DNA of 10,009 bases, taken from assembly GCA_005778045.1 (NCBI GenBank), contig SXKQ01000159.1:1-10009 (forward strand), given 5' to 3'. This DNA comes from Planctomycetia bacterium. GTDB lineage: Bacteria; Planctomycetota; UBA1135; GCA-002686595. A program made the translations under genes and the position numbers. Below are positions 1-6,708 of the stretch, in pieces. Positions within the stretch are counted from its first letter, which is position 1. Each line of letters begins with the position of its first letter. The notes beneath the pieces are model-generated. The model was not told the DNA's origin and made no database searches. It worked only from the letters and a program-made list of their open reading frames with translations.

Positions 1-420
1 CGAGGTCGAGACCGAGCTTGCGCAGGAGCTCGAAGCCGCCGCAGGCTTCGGCCACGAGCAGGTGCAGCCTCGCGCTGCCGTCGATCGCGACGCGGTGCAG
101 GTCGTAGCGCGCCGTGGCGCTCCGATTGATGCCGGCGTGCACGTTCACCGCGCATGTGAAGCCCGCTGCGCGGGCGGCGCTCCTGCTGGAGTCGTCGTAG
201 TCCCAGCGGCGGCCCCAAGGGTAGGCGAACGTCGCGGGCGCCTTGCCGAGGCCACGCGCGAGGTTCCGTGCGCCCTGCTCGATCTCGCGTCGCTGCACAT
301 CGGCCGGGAGCTTGGACAGGATCGCGTGCGTGACGGTGTGCCCACCGAGCTCGACGCAGCGCGCCTCGTCCTGCGCGCTCGCGTTCGGGTGATTCCGAGC
401 CCAACGCGCGCCGTGAGCCT
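1..420 (-). pseudogene. Polysaccharide deacetylase (NodB domain), C-terminal fragment
   Basis: Reading the minus strand from about 420 to the left edge gives an uninterrupted frame. It contains ELGGHTVTHAIL, the second NodB motif with its H-x3-H metal ligands, then FAYPWG (the third motif), then AGFTCAVNVHAGINRSA and YDLHRVAI, as in the C-terminal half of carbohydrate esterase family 4 proteins. The family removes N- or O-acetyl groups from cell-wall or exopolysaccharide sugars. The first motif (TFDDG), which carries the catalytic Asp, should lie upstream, but the frame runs into a plus-strand IS91 transposase fragment near 420 and no start is seen. The 5' half therefore seems to have been lost to the insertion, and the 3' end lies beyond the window. 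The family call is fairly sure; the exact breakpoint is not. Confidence 0.72.
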
Positions 421-595
421 CAGTTCGCCGTCCGCTCCGGCGCCGTGGTCTTCGCGCAGCGCTTTGGCAGCGTGCTCAACTTGACCCTGCACTTCCACGC
501 ACTCGTTCTCGACGGCGCTCTCGTCTCGCCGAGCGAGCGCCCCGCGCCGAGCTTCCAGCCCGCCGCTAGGCCGACGCGCTCGGCCAGCAGTCGCA
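421..595 (+). mobile_element. IS91/ISCR-type transposase fragment with HUH motif
   Basis: The plus-strand frame through position 445 reads SGAVVFAQRFGS, then LNLTLHFHALVLDGAL. This closely follows the catalytic region of IS91-family Y2 (HUH) rolling-circle transposases, where the HFH triad binds the metal. Neither the upstream zinc-finger region nor the downstream catalytic tyrosines are present, so this is a dead internal scrap of roughly 40 to 55 codons. The homology is clear from about 424 to 530; from there to about 595 it is weak. It separates the 5'-truncated deacetylase from the 3' end of the YfhO-type gene (stop at 600-602). It is probably of the same family as the three IS tails further right, although it does not overlap them in sequence, so this cannot be shown. 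Confidence 0.7.
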
Positions 596-599
596 CGTC

Positions 600-2297
600 T
601 CAGCGGCGCGCGCGCACGAGCATGCCGACGATCAGCGCGAGGCCGAGCGCGCCGAGCCCGAGACCCAGCTTCACGGAGGTGGGCTCGTAGGCGAGCTCCA
701 GCACGTGCTCGCCGGCGGGCACCTCGAGGGCCATGAACGCGGCGTTGGCGCGATGCACGGGCACGTCGCGGCCATCGACCCGTCCCCGCCATCCCGGGAA
801 GTGCGTCCATGTCGCCAAGAAGAACGCGGGCGCGCTCGATCGCACCCGCCAGCGCCGAAGTTGCGGTCCTTGCTCGAGCTCCTCGAGTTCGTACTTCAGC
901 TCCGGCACGTCCGGCACCGGATCGCGCTGGACATCGAGCACCACACGCGCCTGAGGATCGAACTCGGGCTCTCTCAGCCGGTCCATGTCCTGCCAGATGT
1001 CGCGCGACGGCTCCGTGCCGCCGACGAGCCAAGCCTTCCCCAGGCTCCGCCGCAGCTCGAAGACGCGCTGGCCGGCGACCAGACCGTGGTAGGTGAACTC
1101 TTCGCCGAAGGAGCAGTCGACCAGCAACTGCTTGCGATTCGCGAGGGCTTTCACGTGCGGGCCCGAGCCCTGCTGCCTGTCGCGACCCCGCCGGACGCGG
1201 GCAGCCTCGGGCTCGCCGTCCTCCGGGGCCTGTTCCTCGGCCTCGTCGCGGCCTTCGACCTTCTCGACCCTGGGGAACAGCTTCACGGGCGGTGCGGGGA
1301 GCTTGGGATCGAGCGAGCGCAGCTCGACCACGTAGCGCCGCTGGGCGGAGTCGGGCTGCGGCTCGAAGCGCAGGACGCACTCGCTCCGCTCTGGGTTGAG
1401 GAACGGCAGTTCGGCGAGCCGGAACTCCCGTCGGGCGACCACGCGACCCGAGTTCCGCTCGCGCAGGCTGATCTCCATCGGCGTCGACCACGCGCCGCCT
1501 TCCGTCGAGAGGTGCACGACGAGCCCCGAGAGTCCGGCCTGCGGCGATATGAGCAGGTCGCGCACGCCCTCGGCATCGACGGGAACGGTCGGAACATCGT
1601 CACGCAGGACGCGCCAGTTCGCGAAGCGCTCGAAGTACTGCTCGGGCTTCTGGCCGAAGCGCAGCGTGTCGATCGGCAGCCAGTCCCCGCCCGTGGTGAC
1701 GTAGCGGATGCCCATCAGCTGGAGCGCGCGCACGCTGGCACGCTGCGACTGCCCGTCGTAGCCGTTGTCGCGGGTGAATTCGTAGTTGACGTGCCAGAAG
1801 TTCTCCACTTCCAGCGCGTCGTACGAGGAGTTCGTCGAGATCCCGTAGAGCGTGTTGGTGCTGGACCACATATGGTTGGAACCGAGGAACAGGACGCGCT
1901 CGTCGCCCACGATCTGCCGGAGGCGGTCGACGTGCTCGCTGCGCGGGAGCACGAGCTCGTTGGGCACGGTCGACACGTACGAACCGAAGACGCCGACCGT
2001 GGTCACGACGTGCGCGGCCGTGAGCGCGACGACGGCGAGCGCCCGCGCCCAAGCCCACGGGACGAGGCCGTGGACCAGCACGCCGGCCGTGCCGACGGCA
2101 AAGGCGAGCGACATCTCGACCACGTGGGGCTGCGCCAGCTCGCGCCACTGCGCGAGGGGCACCGTGGCGAGCGACGCATGGACCTCGAGATAGCGCTCGG
2201 CTCCCCAGTACGACGCGAGCCACATCGCCGAGGCACTGGCGAGCACGATCGAGACCCAGCGCCAGCGTTGCCGAGGGCCCGGCGCGTGATGCAGCAC
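600..2297 (-). CDS. YfhO-type membrane protein, C-terminal part (after in-frame TAG)
   Basis: This is the second part of one YfhO-like gene; the codon just before it is TAG (2298-2300) in the same frame, and an independent start would have to be the adjoining GTG. Early hydrophobic helices are followed by a large extracytoplasmic domain with LFLGSNHMWSSTNTLYGI and LMGIRYVTTGG. The C-terminus is typical of the family: FPGWRGRVDGRDVPVHRA, VPAGEHVLELAYEP and a last helix ending in LVRARR. YfhO-like proteins are large multi-pass proteins linked to glycosylation of lipoteichoic acid or other envelope polymers in some bacteria; the substrate here is unknown. An acidic, Glu/Arg-rich insertion lies in the middle of the extracytoplasmic domain. 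No frameshift is seen. Without readthrough, both parts are probably non-functional. Confidence 0.75.
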   Translation of the reverse strand: MLHHAPGPRQRWRWVSIVLASASAMWLASYWGAERYLEVHASLATVPLAQWRELAQPHVVEMSLAFAVGTAGVLVHGLVPWAWARALAVVALTAAHVVTTVGVFGSYVSTVPNELVLPRSEHVDRLRQIVGDERVLFLGSNHMWSSTNTLYGISTNSSYDALEVENFWHVNYEFTRDNGYDGQSQRASVRALQLMGIRYVTTGGDWLPIDTLRFGQKPEQYFERFANWRVLRDDVPTVPVDAEGVRDLLISPQAGLSGLVVHLSTEGGAWSTPMEISLRERNSGRVVARREFRLAELPFLNPERSECVLRFEPQPDSAQRRYVVELRSLDPKLPAPPVKLFPRVEKVEGRDEAEEQAPEDGEPEAARVRRGRDRQQGSGPHVKALANRKQLLVDCSFGEEFTYHGLVAGQRVFELRRSLGKAWLVGGTEPSRDIWQDMDRLREPEFDPQARVVLDVQRDPVPDVPELKYELEELEQGPQLRRWRVRSSAPAFFLATWTHFPGWRGRVDGRDVPVHRANAAFMALEVPAGEHVLELAYEPTSVKLGLGLGALGLALIVGMLVRARR

Positions 2298-3542
2298 CTA
2301 CGCCGAAGCCAGCGCGCCGCCCACGGCGAGCACGGGATAGAAGCGTCCGGCTGGCACCAGGCCGAACGAGATCCAGTGACCGAACGTCTCGCCGAATCCT
2401 CCGACGTTCGAGCCGATGCCCAGCGCGAGCAGGCCACCGGCGACGAGCAGGCCAAAGCGCGTGCGCGCTGCGCCGAGCATCAGCGCGAGGCAGGAAAGCC
2501 ACACGGGCAGCGCCCCCGCGTAGTAGGCGAGGGAATCCTGGTAGTTGACCTTGGGGGTCATGACGACCCCGGGCGCGGGCGAGAGCGGCGAGCCGACGAG
2601 CGCCGGGAACATCGCGAACGGCAGTTGGTCCATGCGCGACGGCGAGGGGGCGCCCCGCTGGCGCGCCAACGCCAGACTGAGCCGCAGGTACTCGGCGAAG
2701 GGCACGATCTGGGGAGCAGCGAGCAGCGCGCCCAACAGCGCGCCCGTCGCGAGCAGCGGGAGCGCTCGCAGGACGCGCCGGCGCTCGCTCGACGCGATGG
2801 CGCGCGCGGCCAGGAACGCGGCGCACACTCCCGCGCTGACCATCAGCATCTCGGGGTGTCCCGCCAGTGCGCTGATGCCGGTGACCAGGCCCAGCACCGC
2901 GCAGCGGCGCCACAGGGCACCGCGCTGTCCCTCCTCCGCAGCGCGCACGGCCCGCTCGATGCACCACAGGAGCGCCGGCAGCAGGGCCGTGACGCCCGGG
3001 TGCGGGTGCAGGAGCAGCATCAAGTGCCCCGCGATGCAGGTGTACGCCGCGGCGCCGAATGCGGCGGGCCAGCGCCCGAACCCGAGCGAGCGCAGCAGGC
3101 CGAACGTGAAGAACGCCGCACAGGCGAGCTTCGCCCAGGCCGAGAGCACGGTCGCCAGATCGAGCGGCAGCACGTAGAACGGCAGCGTGAAGGGCGAGAG
3201 CAGCGCCGACTGGTAATTCGCGAGCAGCGGCTGCCCGCCGGCGTTGTACTCGTTCCAGAGCGGGAGCCGCCCCTCCTCGAACTCGCGCCGCGCCAGCTCG
3301 ACCCACGGCAGGAACTGTCTCACCGGATCGGTGAGAGCGTGGTTCGCGACCTCGACGGGCTCCTTGGGTCGCAGGAACGGGTCTCCGGAAGTAACCGTGT
3401 CCCAAGGCCCTAACGTGTGTGTCCCGAGCCGGGAAAGCGGTGTCCAGAGCATCGCCGCGGCGAGTGCGATCGCCGCGAGCATTGCCCAGACGAGCTCGCG
3501 CAACCCCGCCGCGCGATCAGCCTCCAATCCACTACCGGACAC
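2298..3542 (-). CDS. YfhO-type membrane protein, N-terminal part (ends at in-frame TAG)
   Basis: This is the first part of the same gene, 414 codons before TAG at 2298-2300. It begins with a short cytoplasmic N-terminus, then a helix (ELVWAMLAAIALAAAMLW). Next comes the first extracytoplasmic loop with TDPVRQFLPW and PLWNEYNAGGQPLLANYQ (about residues 93-111), the hallmark of YfhO and related polytopic proteins, followed by several more hydrophobic helices. The open frame extends upstream to 3800, but that part is antisense to an IS tail. I chose GTG at 3540-3542 because GGGAG lies about 11 bases before it; GTG at 3558-3560 or ATG at 3480-3482 are alternatives. Only some 75 bp separate this start from the IS tail, so the native promoter was probably removed. 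With its continuation at 600-2297 the gene would encode about 980 residues, within the usual family range. Confidence 0.72.
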   Translation of the reverse strand: MSGSGLEADRAAGLRELVWAMLAAIALAAAMLWTPLSRLGTHTLGPWDTVTSGDPFLRPKEPVEVANHALTDPVRQFLPWVELARREFEEGRLPLWNEYNAGGQPLLANYQSALLSPFTLPFYVLPLDLATVLSAWAKLACAAFFTFGLLRSLGFGRWPAAFGAAAYTCIAGHLMLLLHPHPGVTALLPALLWCIERAVRAAEEGQRGALWRRCAVLGLVTGISALAGHPEMLMVSAGVCAAFLAARAIASSERRRVLRALPLLATGALLGALLAAPQIVPFAEYLRLSLALARQRGAPSPSRMDQLPFAMFPALVGSPLSPAPGVVMTPKVNYQDSLAYYAGALPVWLSCLALMLGAARTRFGLLVAGGLLALGIGSNVGGFGETFGHWISFGLVPAGRFYPVLAVGGALASA

Positions 3543-3616
3543 GTCGCAAGTAACTCCCACCCCCGAAGTCGCGGAGTTGTGCCCTGCCGCATGCTCTTCA
3601 AGAAGCGGAGATGGTA

Positions 3617-3918
3617 ACCCGCCACGCCGCTTGATCGCGCAGCTCACCGACCCCATCGTCGTGCGCCAGATCCTCGCGTATCTCGACCACCCGACCGAGC
3701 CGCCACGCTCCTCGCCCGCGTCCCGCGCCGGCCCGCTCGTATCCAACCTGCCCGCACCACCGTCCCAGCGCGCGTCGAACAGCTCGCAAGACCGCCACAA
3801 GCCCCAATCTGGGCGCTGGCGCGCAACTTGAAGGATCGCTCAGCCGCGGCGAAGCTCACCTTTCCGGTCGACGACGGCCGCCTCCAGCGCAACTCATCCG
3901 CTTGGAGTCCCTATCCGC
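3617..3918 (+). mobile_element. IS91/ISCR-like 3' tail, copy 1 (deleted and truncated)
   Basis: This is the first of three related plus-strand copies of an IS 3' end. It starts in the transposase C-terminus (RRLIAQLTDPIVVRQIL, then HPTEPPR), matching RRLIARLTEPAVVRKIV of copy 3. Relative to copy 3 it lacks 71 bp between two CACGC pentamers, which removes the transposase stop. It then follows the shared non-coding tail (the CCCAATCTGGGC hairpin, TTGAAGGATCGCTCAGCCGC) to the terminal block CTTGGAGTCCCTATCCGC, a one-base variant of the end seen in copies 2 and 3. The sequence right of 3918 is unrelated to the other copies. The left limit is uncertain by some tens of bases. Confidence 0.72.
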
Positions 3919-3986
3919 GTCGGGGGGGCGTCCTCGTAAACCAGCATCGAGGCATCCCCATGCCAGTGGAGGCCCACCGCCTTCAT
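3894..3986 (-). pseudogene. Zinc-type alcohol dehydrogenase/quinone reductase N-terminus, truncated by IS end
   Basis: An ATG at 3984-3986 opens MKAVGLHWHGDASMLVYEDA, which fits the usual start of medium-chain dehydrogenases (pattern MKAV-LH-HG---L-YED-P). The reading frame enters the end of IS tail copy 1 at about residue 25 and stops after RIGTPSG, encoded by the IS terminus read backwards. Only about 25 native codons remain, so the resemblance is suggestive rather than proven. The frame is also open upstream of the ATG with a hydrophobic stretch (LLCLLITPAILALEPQTA), so a truncated secreted protein is a second reading. No Shine-Dalgarno sequence is evident. Confidence 0.4.
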
Positions 3987-4162
3987 GGTTTCTACTGCGG
4001 TTTGAGGCTCGAGGGCCAGTATGGCCGGAGTGATCAGCAAGCAAAGCAGAGGAGAGAGCCTCGAGCGCAGCGGAGTATCAGCGAAGTTCTAGGAGAGGGC
4101 GGACAGTTGCCCGTGTGATTACGTTCGGACGTGCCCTGAGTGACGGGTTTTCACGCAACAGA
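3987..4162. other. Unassigned spacer upstream of the dehydrogenase-like fragment
   Basis: This short stretch lies between the dehydrogenase-like start and miniature element A. It contains two CTCGAG-centred blocks (near 4008 and 4062) and no convincing complete coding frame. It would be the native 5' flank of the truncated gene, but no clear promoter was recognised. Confidence 0.3.
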
Positions 4163-4377
4163 CCGTGCCGCACACCAGTCGGCCTTCGCAGCTATCACTG
4201 GTACCGGAGCAATTCCCCGGGCAGGGGCACCGTCTCATCCGCTCCTGCGCAATCCGTGCAAGCCTCAGGAGCGGGATGGGTAGCCCGTTGCCGATGCACT
4301 GCGACCGGATTTCGCGGAATCTAGATTTGCTCTGGTACCCTTCGCCTCTGAACAAAGCCGACTGGTGTGCGGAACGG
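4163..4377. mobile_element. MITE-like element A, 215 bp with 24-bp terminal inverted repeats
   Basis: The two ends are inverted repeats of 24 bp with 22 matches (4163-4186 and 4354-4377), including a perfect 16-bp core, CCGCACACCAGTCGGC, against its complement at 4357-4372. The interior has no transposase and can form several hairpins: ACCAGT with ACTGGT near 4174-4202, CCGCTCCTG with CAGGAGCGG, and GCGGG with CCCGT around a short loop. A diverged copy in the same orientation (element B) lies on the other side of the acylase gene. Small size, inverted ends and lack of coding capacity suggest a miniature inverted-repeat transposable element. No clear target-site duplication was seen. A structured RNA gene is an alternative. 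Confidence 0.65.
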
Positions 4378-4390
4378 CATGTCCGGTATG

Positions 4391-5506
4391 TCAACGTGCG
4401 CGAACTTCGAGTTCCACGACGGACTGGCGGCGCAGCGGATCCTCGATCGCCTGCTGCGGAACGTTGGCAAAGTCGATCTTGGCGAGATCGAGCTTGCGCA
4501 CCTGCCGGTTGTGCATGGTGTGGAAGTACAGCGCGCGGCGCGTCAGGTCGGACACGACGGTGATCTGGGTAGCCGAGGGGATGTCGCGCGGAAGCTGCGC
4601 GCCGGAGGCGGTGGCGCCAACCGGAATGTTGAAGCTGTCGAGCAGCCGAAAAGCCTCGAACACCGCGTCCTCGCCGTCTGCGAGTGGACGCACGCAGGAG
4701 CTCAACACGGCGGCTCGCACGAAGCGCGACGGCGGCGTGAAATCGCCCGGCAAACCGCGCAGTCCCGCGCCGCCGCCGAGCGGAGCGAACTCGCGCCCGT
4801 CGATCCGCAGCGTTTCGACGGACCCAGGCGCGAGCCCAAGGTAGTTGCGCAGGTTAGTGAGGTGCCAGTCGTAGCCCGGCGAATTGGTGATCACACCGCG
4901 GAAGGCGTCGAACACTTCGACGCGCCCGCCTTCGACGATCTCCACGACGATGCACTCCCCTGTGGGATCGGCAATCTTCCAGTGGAATGGCAACGGCGCG
5001 CCTCCGAAGCGCTCGTCGGCGACGTAGACCACACGCAGATCGTTCAAATGCTCGCGCACTTGAGCCACGCTGCTGAAGGTCGACAGCAACCACTGCTGAA
5101 AATCGCCGACGCTGCAACTGTGCGAAGCCTGCGCCGGATCCCAAGGCGCGTAGTCAGCGAAGCCCGGGAAGTAGTACATGCCGACGTAGAGCCCGCGCTC
5201 GTTCAGCGCGTCCGGACCGTAGTCGGTCCCGTAGGCCGTGATCGTCACGAAGCCGTACTGGCCGGTCCACGCGAAACCCGTCGCGCCCTCTGGAACAACG
5301 GACTGAAAACGCTTGCCGCGCGGCACGACCGCGAGGCGGTCGTGTTGAGCGTCTCCGAGCGCCCATTCGACCGTCCGGGCGACGATGTGCGACCCATCGG
5401 CAGCAGCGAGAGAAATGCCTGTGCAAGGACTCGCAACAGGGGCGTTGGCGCCGCGCGGAGTACCGGAGAGGAGCAGCGGGAGCAGCAAGACAGCGGATAT
5501 GACCAT
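4391..5506 (-). CDS. Secreted penicillin V acylase / choloylglycine hydrolase family protein
   Basis: This intact gene encodes about 371 residues of an Ntn-hydrolase that cleaves linear amide C-N bonds; known relatives hydrolyse conjugated bile salts, penicillin V or N-acyl homoserine lactones. A signal peptide (VISAVLLLPLLLSG) precedes Cys28, the expected nucleophile freed by processing. Arg44 and Glu47 lie at +16 and +19 from it (ARTVEW), the spacing of the active-site Arg and Asp in bile salt hydrolase. Further family motifs are NERGLYVGMYYFPG, ITNSPGYDWHLTNLRNY and PPSRFVRAA with its conserved Arg. The secreted form resembles Gram-negative members. I preferred ATG at 5504-5506 over GTG at 5512; neither has a strong ribosome site. 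A TATCCT box lies just upstream. The gene sits alone, 13 bp from element A and 24 bp from element B. The substrate cannot be predicted; quorum-signal or other N-acyl amide hydrolysis is possible. Confidence 0.88.
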   Translation of the reverse strand: MVISAVLLLPLLLSGTPRGANAPVASPCTGISLAAADGSHIVARTVEWALGDAQHDRLAVVPRGKRFQSVVPEGATGFAWTGQYGFVTITAYGTDYGPDALNERGLYVGMYYFPGFADYAPWDPAQASHSCSVGDFQQWLLSTFSSVAQVREHLNDLRVVYVADERFGGAPLPFHWKIADPTGECIVVEIVEGGRVEVFDAFRGVITNSPGYDWHLTNLRNYLGLAPGSVETLRIDGREFAPLGGGAGLRGLPGDFTPPSRFVRAAVLSSCVRPLADGEDAVFEAFRLLDSFNIPVGATASGAQLPRDIPSATQITVVSDLTRRALYFHTMHNRQVRKLDLAKIDFANVPQQAIEDPLRRQSVVELEVRAR

Positions 5507-5530
5507 CGCCACAGGATAGCAGCGGGCATA

Positions 5531-5746
5531 CCGTGCCGCACGCCGGTCGTCGCGCTAGCGACGACCGGTACCGTGGCAATCCTCCGGGCGGTGGGCACCC
5601 CATGACCCGCTCCAAGTCACTCCATGCTAGCCCCAGTAGCGGGATGGATAGCCCGCTGCCTGCACACTGCTATCGGAATTTCGGCACTTTGGATTTCCTC
5701 CGGCAGCCTTCGTTCATGAATGGGTCGACAGGTCTGCGGCTCACGA
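5531..5746. mobile_element. MITE-like element B, diverged copy of element A
   Basis: This ~216-bp stretch aligns along its length, in the same orientation, with element A (by eye about two thirds identical). Shared blocks include CCGTGCCGCAC at the left end, GAGCGGGATGG/TAGCGGGATGG and GTAGCCCG/ATAGCCCG. Its left end forms a perfect 11-bp hairpin, CCGGTCGTCGC with GCGACGACCGG, around GCTA (5543-5568). The terminal inverted repeats are more decayed than in A (about 15 of 21 by eye). The element begins just upstream of the acylase start codon, so it could carry that gene's promoter or a 5' leader. Its right end lies next to IS tail copy 2. Confidence 0.58.
5543..5568. repeat. 11-bp perfect hairpin in element B
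   Basis: CCGGTCGTCGC (5543-5553) and GCGACGACCGG (5558-5568) are perfect complements around a 4-nt loop. The corresponding place in element A pairs ACCAGT with ACTGGT, so part of the stem is kept although the bases differ. It lies about 37 to 62 bases upstream of the acylase ATG. Confidence 0.7.
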
Positions 5747-5765
5747 CGAATTCGTACTTCTTGCC

Positions 5766-6039
5766 GCGCGCTCGCCCGAACTGCTCGACTTCGCCTGAGC
5801 CACTGACCCGTGCCCCGCCGAGCACGCTCCTCGCCCGCGTCCCGCGCCGGCCAGCTCGTATCCAACGTCTCCGCACCACCGCCCAAACGCGCGTCGAACA
5901 GCTCGCCAGACCGCCACAAAGGCCCAATCTGGGCGCTGGCGCACAACTTGAAGGATCGCTCAGCCGCGGCGAAGCTCACTTTCCCGGTCGACGGCGGCCG
6001 CCTCCAGTGCAAGTCATCCGCTTGGAGTTCCTATCCGCC
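5766..6039 (+). mobile_element. IS91/ISCR-like 3' tail, copy 2
   Basis: The match to copy 3 begins in the last codons of the transposase (RSPELLDFA and TGA) and continues through the whole downstream non-coding tail. This includes GAGCACGCTCCTCGCCCGCG, the AGGCCCAATCTGGGC hairpin and TTGAAGGATCGCTCAGCCGC, and it ends CTTGGAGTTCCTATCCGCC at 6039. The next four bases are CTAG, one mismatch from CAAG, a tetranucleotide preferred by IS91 beside its oriIS end. Nearly all of the transposase gene is missing, so this copy could move only if supplied with transposase in trans. Element B lies directly to its left. Confidence 0.75.
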
Positions 6040-6162
6040 CTAGACGGCGCCGAGTCTGTGCAAGTTGGAAGCTCGGGTGCCTTCGTGGTTCATGGTTTAT
6101 GTGCTCAGGTGGTGGTCTCTCGATTGAGCTTATGCCGGAGGCGTGAGCAGGGCGATGGCAGC
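6040..6162. other. Spacer with a possible truncated gene start (6040-6093, minus)
   Basis: Right of the IS end an ATG at 6091-6093 (minus) opens MNHEGTRASNLHRLGAV and stops at TAG (6040-6042), whose bases overlap the CTAG at the IS boundary. It may be the start of a gene cut by the insertion, but 17 codons are too few to identify. The 11-base block GCTCAGGTGGT occurs twice here (about 6100 and 6161). Nothing else was recognised. Confidence 0.25.
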
Positions 6163-6648
6163 TCAGGTGGTCGGTTGATTGACCCGGCGCCAGAGGTGCC
6201 AAGTGTTGAGTACCGCCAATGGGATGAGCGCGATGGCGCAGACCGAGAGGAACGCCATGCCTGGATGCATGATCATGCTGCCGAGCGTGAGCTGGCTCCA
6301 AGGTTCCGTCGGGCGGAGCATCGTCCATGCCATCTGGGCATAGAGGAATCCGTAAAGCGCGGTGCCGATCAGGAGCGAGAGCGGCCCCAAGAGGAACAAC
6401 GCCTTGGCGGTTCGGTCTTTGAGGAGTTTTCGAAAGAGCCAAGTGATGAATACGCCGGTCGGCAGGCTGGCGGCCAGCATGACGAGGCAGTTGTCCCATT
6501 CGAAGGTGTGCTGCTTGAAGTCCTGGGGGCCGTTGTAGTAGTTGAAAAGAGGCATTTGCTCCCGGATGATCATCGGCGCGAGCGACCAGAGTGCGCCATA
6601 GAGCAGGCCTAGTCGGTGATCTCGCCAGAAGGTAGCCCAGATTGTCAT
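6163..6648 (-). CDS. Small four-helix membrane protein of unknown function
   Basis: The gene encodes 161 residues from ATG at 6646-6648; TTG two codons upstream is a less likely start. Four hydrophobic segments are visible: residues ~13-30 (LLYGALWSLAPMII), ~52-72 (CLVMLAASLPTGVFITWLF), ~82-104 (ALFLLGPLSLLIGTALYGFL) and ~125-150 (AFLSVCAIALIPLAVLNTW). Between the first two lies a polar loop rich in aromatic residues (MPLFNYYNGPQDFKQHTFEW). The short C-terminal tail is LWRRVNQPTT. I do not recognise the family. Codon use looks less GC-biased than in neighbouring genes, which may point to a separate origin. It stands alone between IS tail copies 2 and 3 and looks intact. No strong Shine-Dalgarno sequence is visible. 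Confidence 0.7.
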   Translation of the reverse strand: MTIWATFWRDHRLGLLYGALWSLAPMIIREQMPLFNYYNGPQDFKQHTFEWDNCLVMLAASLPTGVFITWLFRKLLKDRTAKALFLLGPLSLLIGTALYGFLYAQMAWTMLRPTEPWSQLTLGSMIMHPGMAFLSVCAIALIPLAVLNTWHLWRRVNQPTT

Positions 6649-6698
6649 GGGCAAATTCTTACACAGGTCGGGAAGATAGCGAACTTTCTAAATGCCGA

Positions 6699-6708
6699 TT
6701 GCATGCAA
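6699..6708. repeat. 10-bp perfect palindrome TTGCATGCAA
   Basis: This perfect palindrome lies about 50 bp upstream of the small membrane protein gene and just left of IS copy 3. It could be an operator-like site or chance; there is no direct support for a regulator here. Confidence 0.25.

Noticed and set aside
705..3413. A 900-codon open frame on the plus strand across the YfhO-type gene
   Set aside because: It is antisense to a gene with clear family motifs. Its translation is Arg/His/Gln-rich low complexity, as expected of a high-GC shadow frame.
4163..4377. Integron attC site downstream of the acylase gene (gene cassette)
   Set aside because: Position and inverted ends were suggestive, but 215 bp is too long for a usual attC and the RYYYAAC/GTTRRRY core sites are not present at its ends.
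4163..4377. Group II intron or retron RNA
   Set aside because: No domain V-like hairpin and no reverse transcriptase gene in the window; end-to-end inverted repeats alone are better explained as a MITE.
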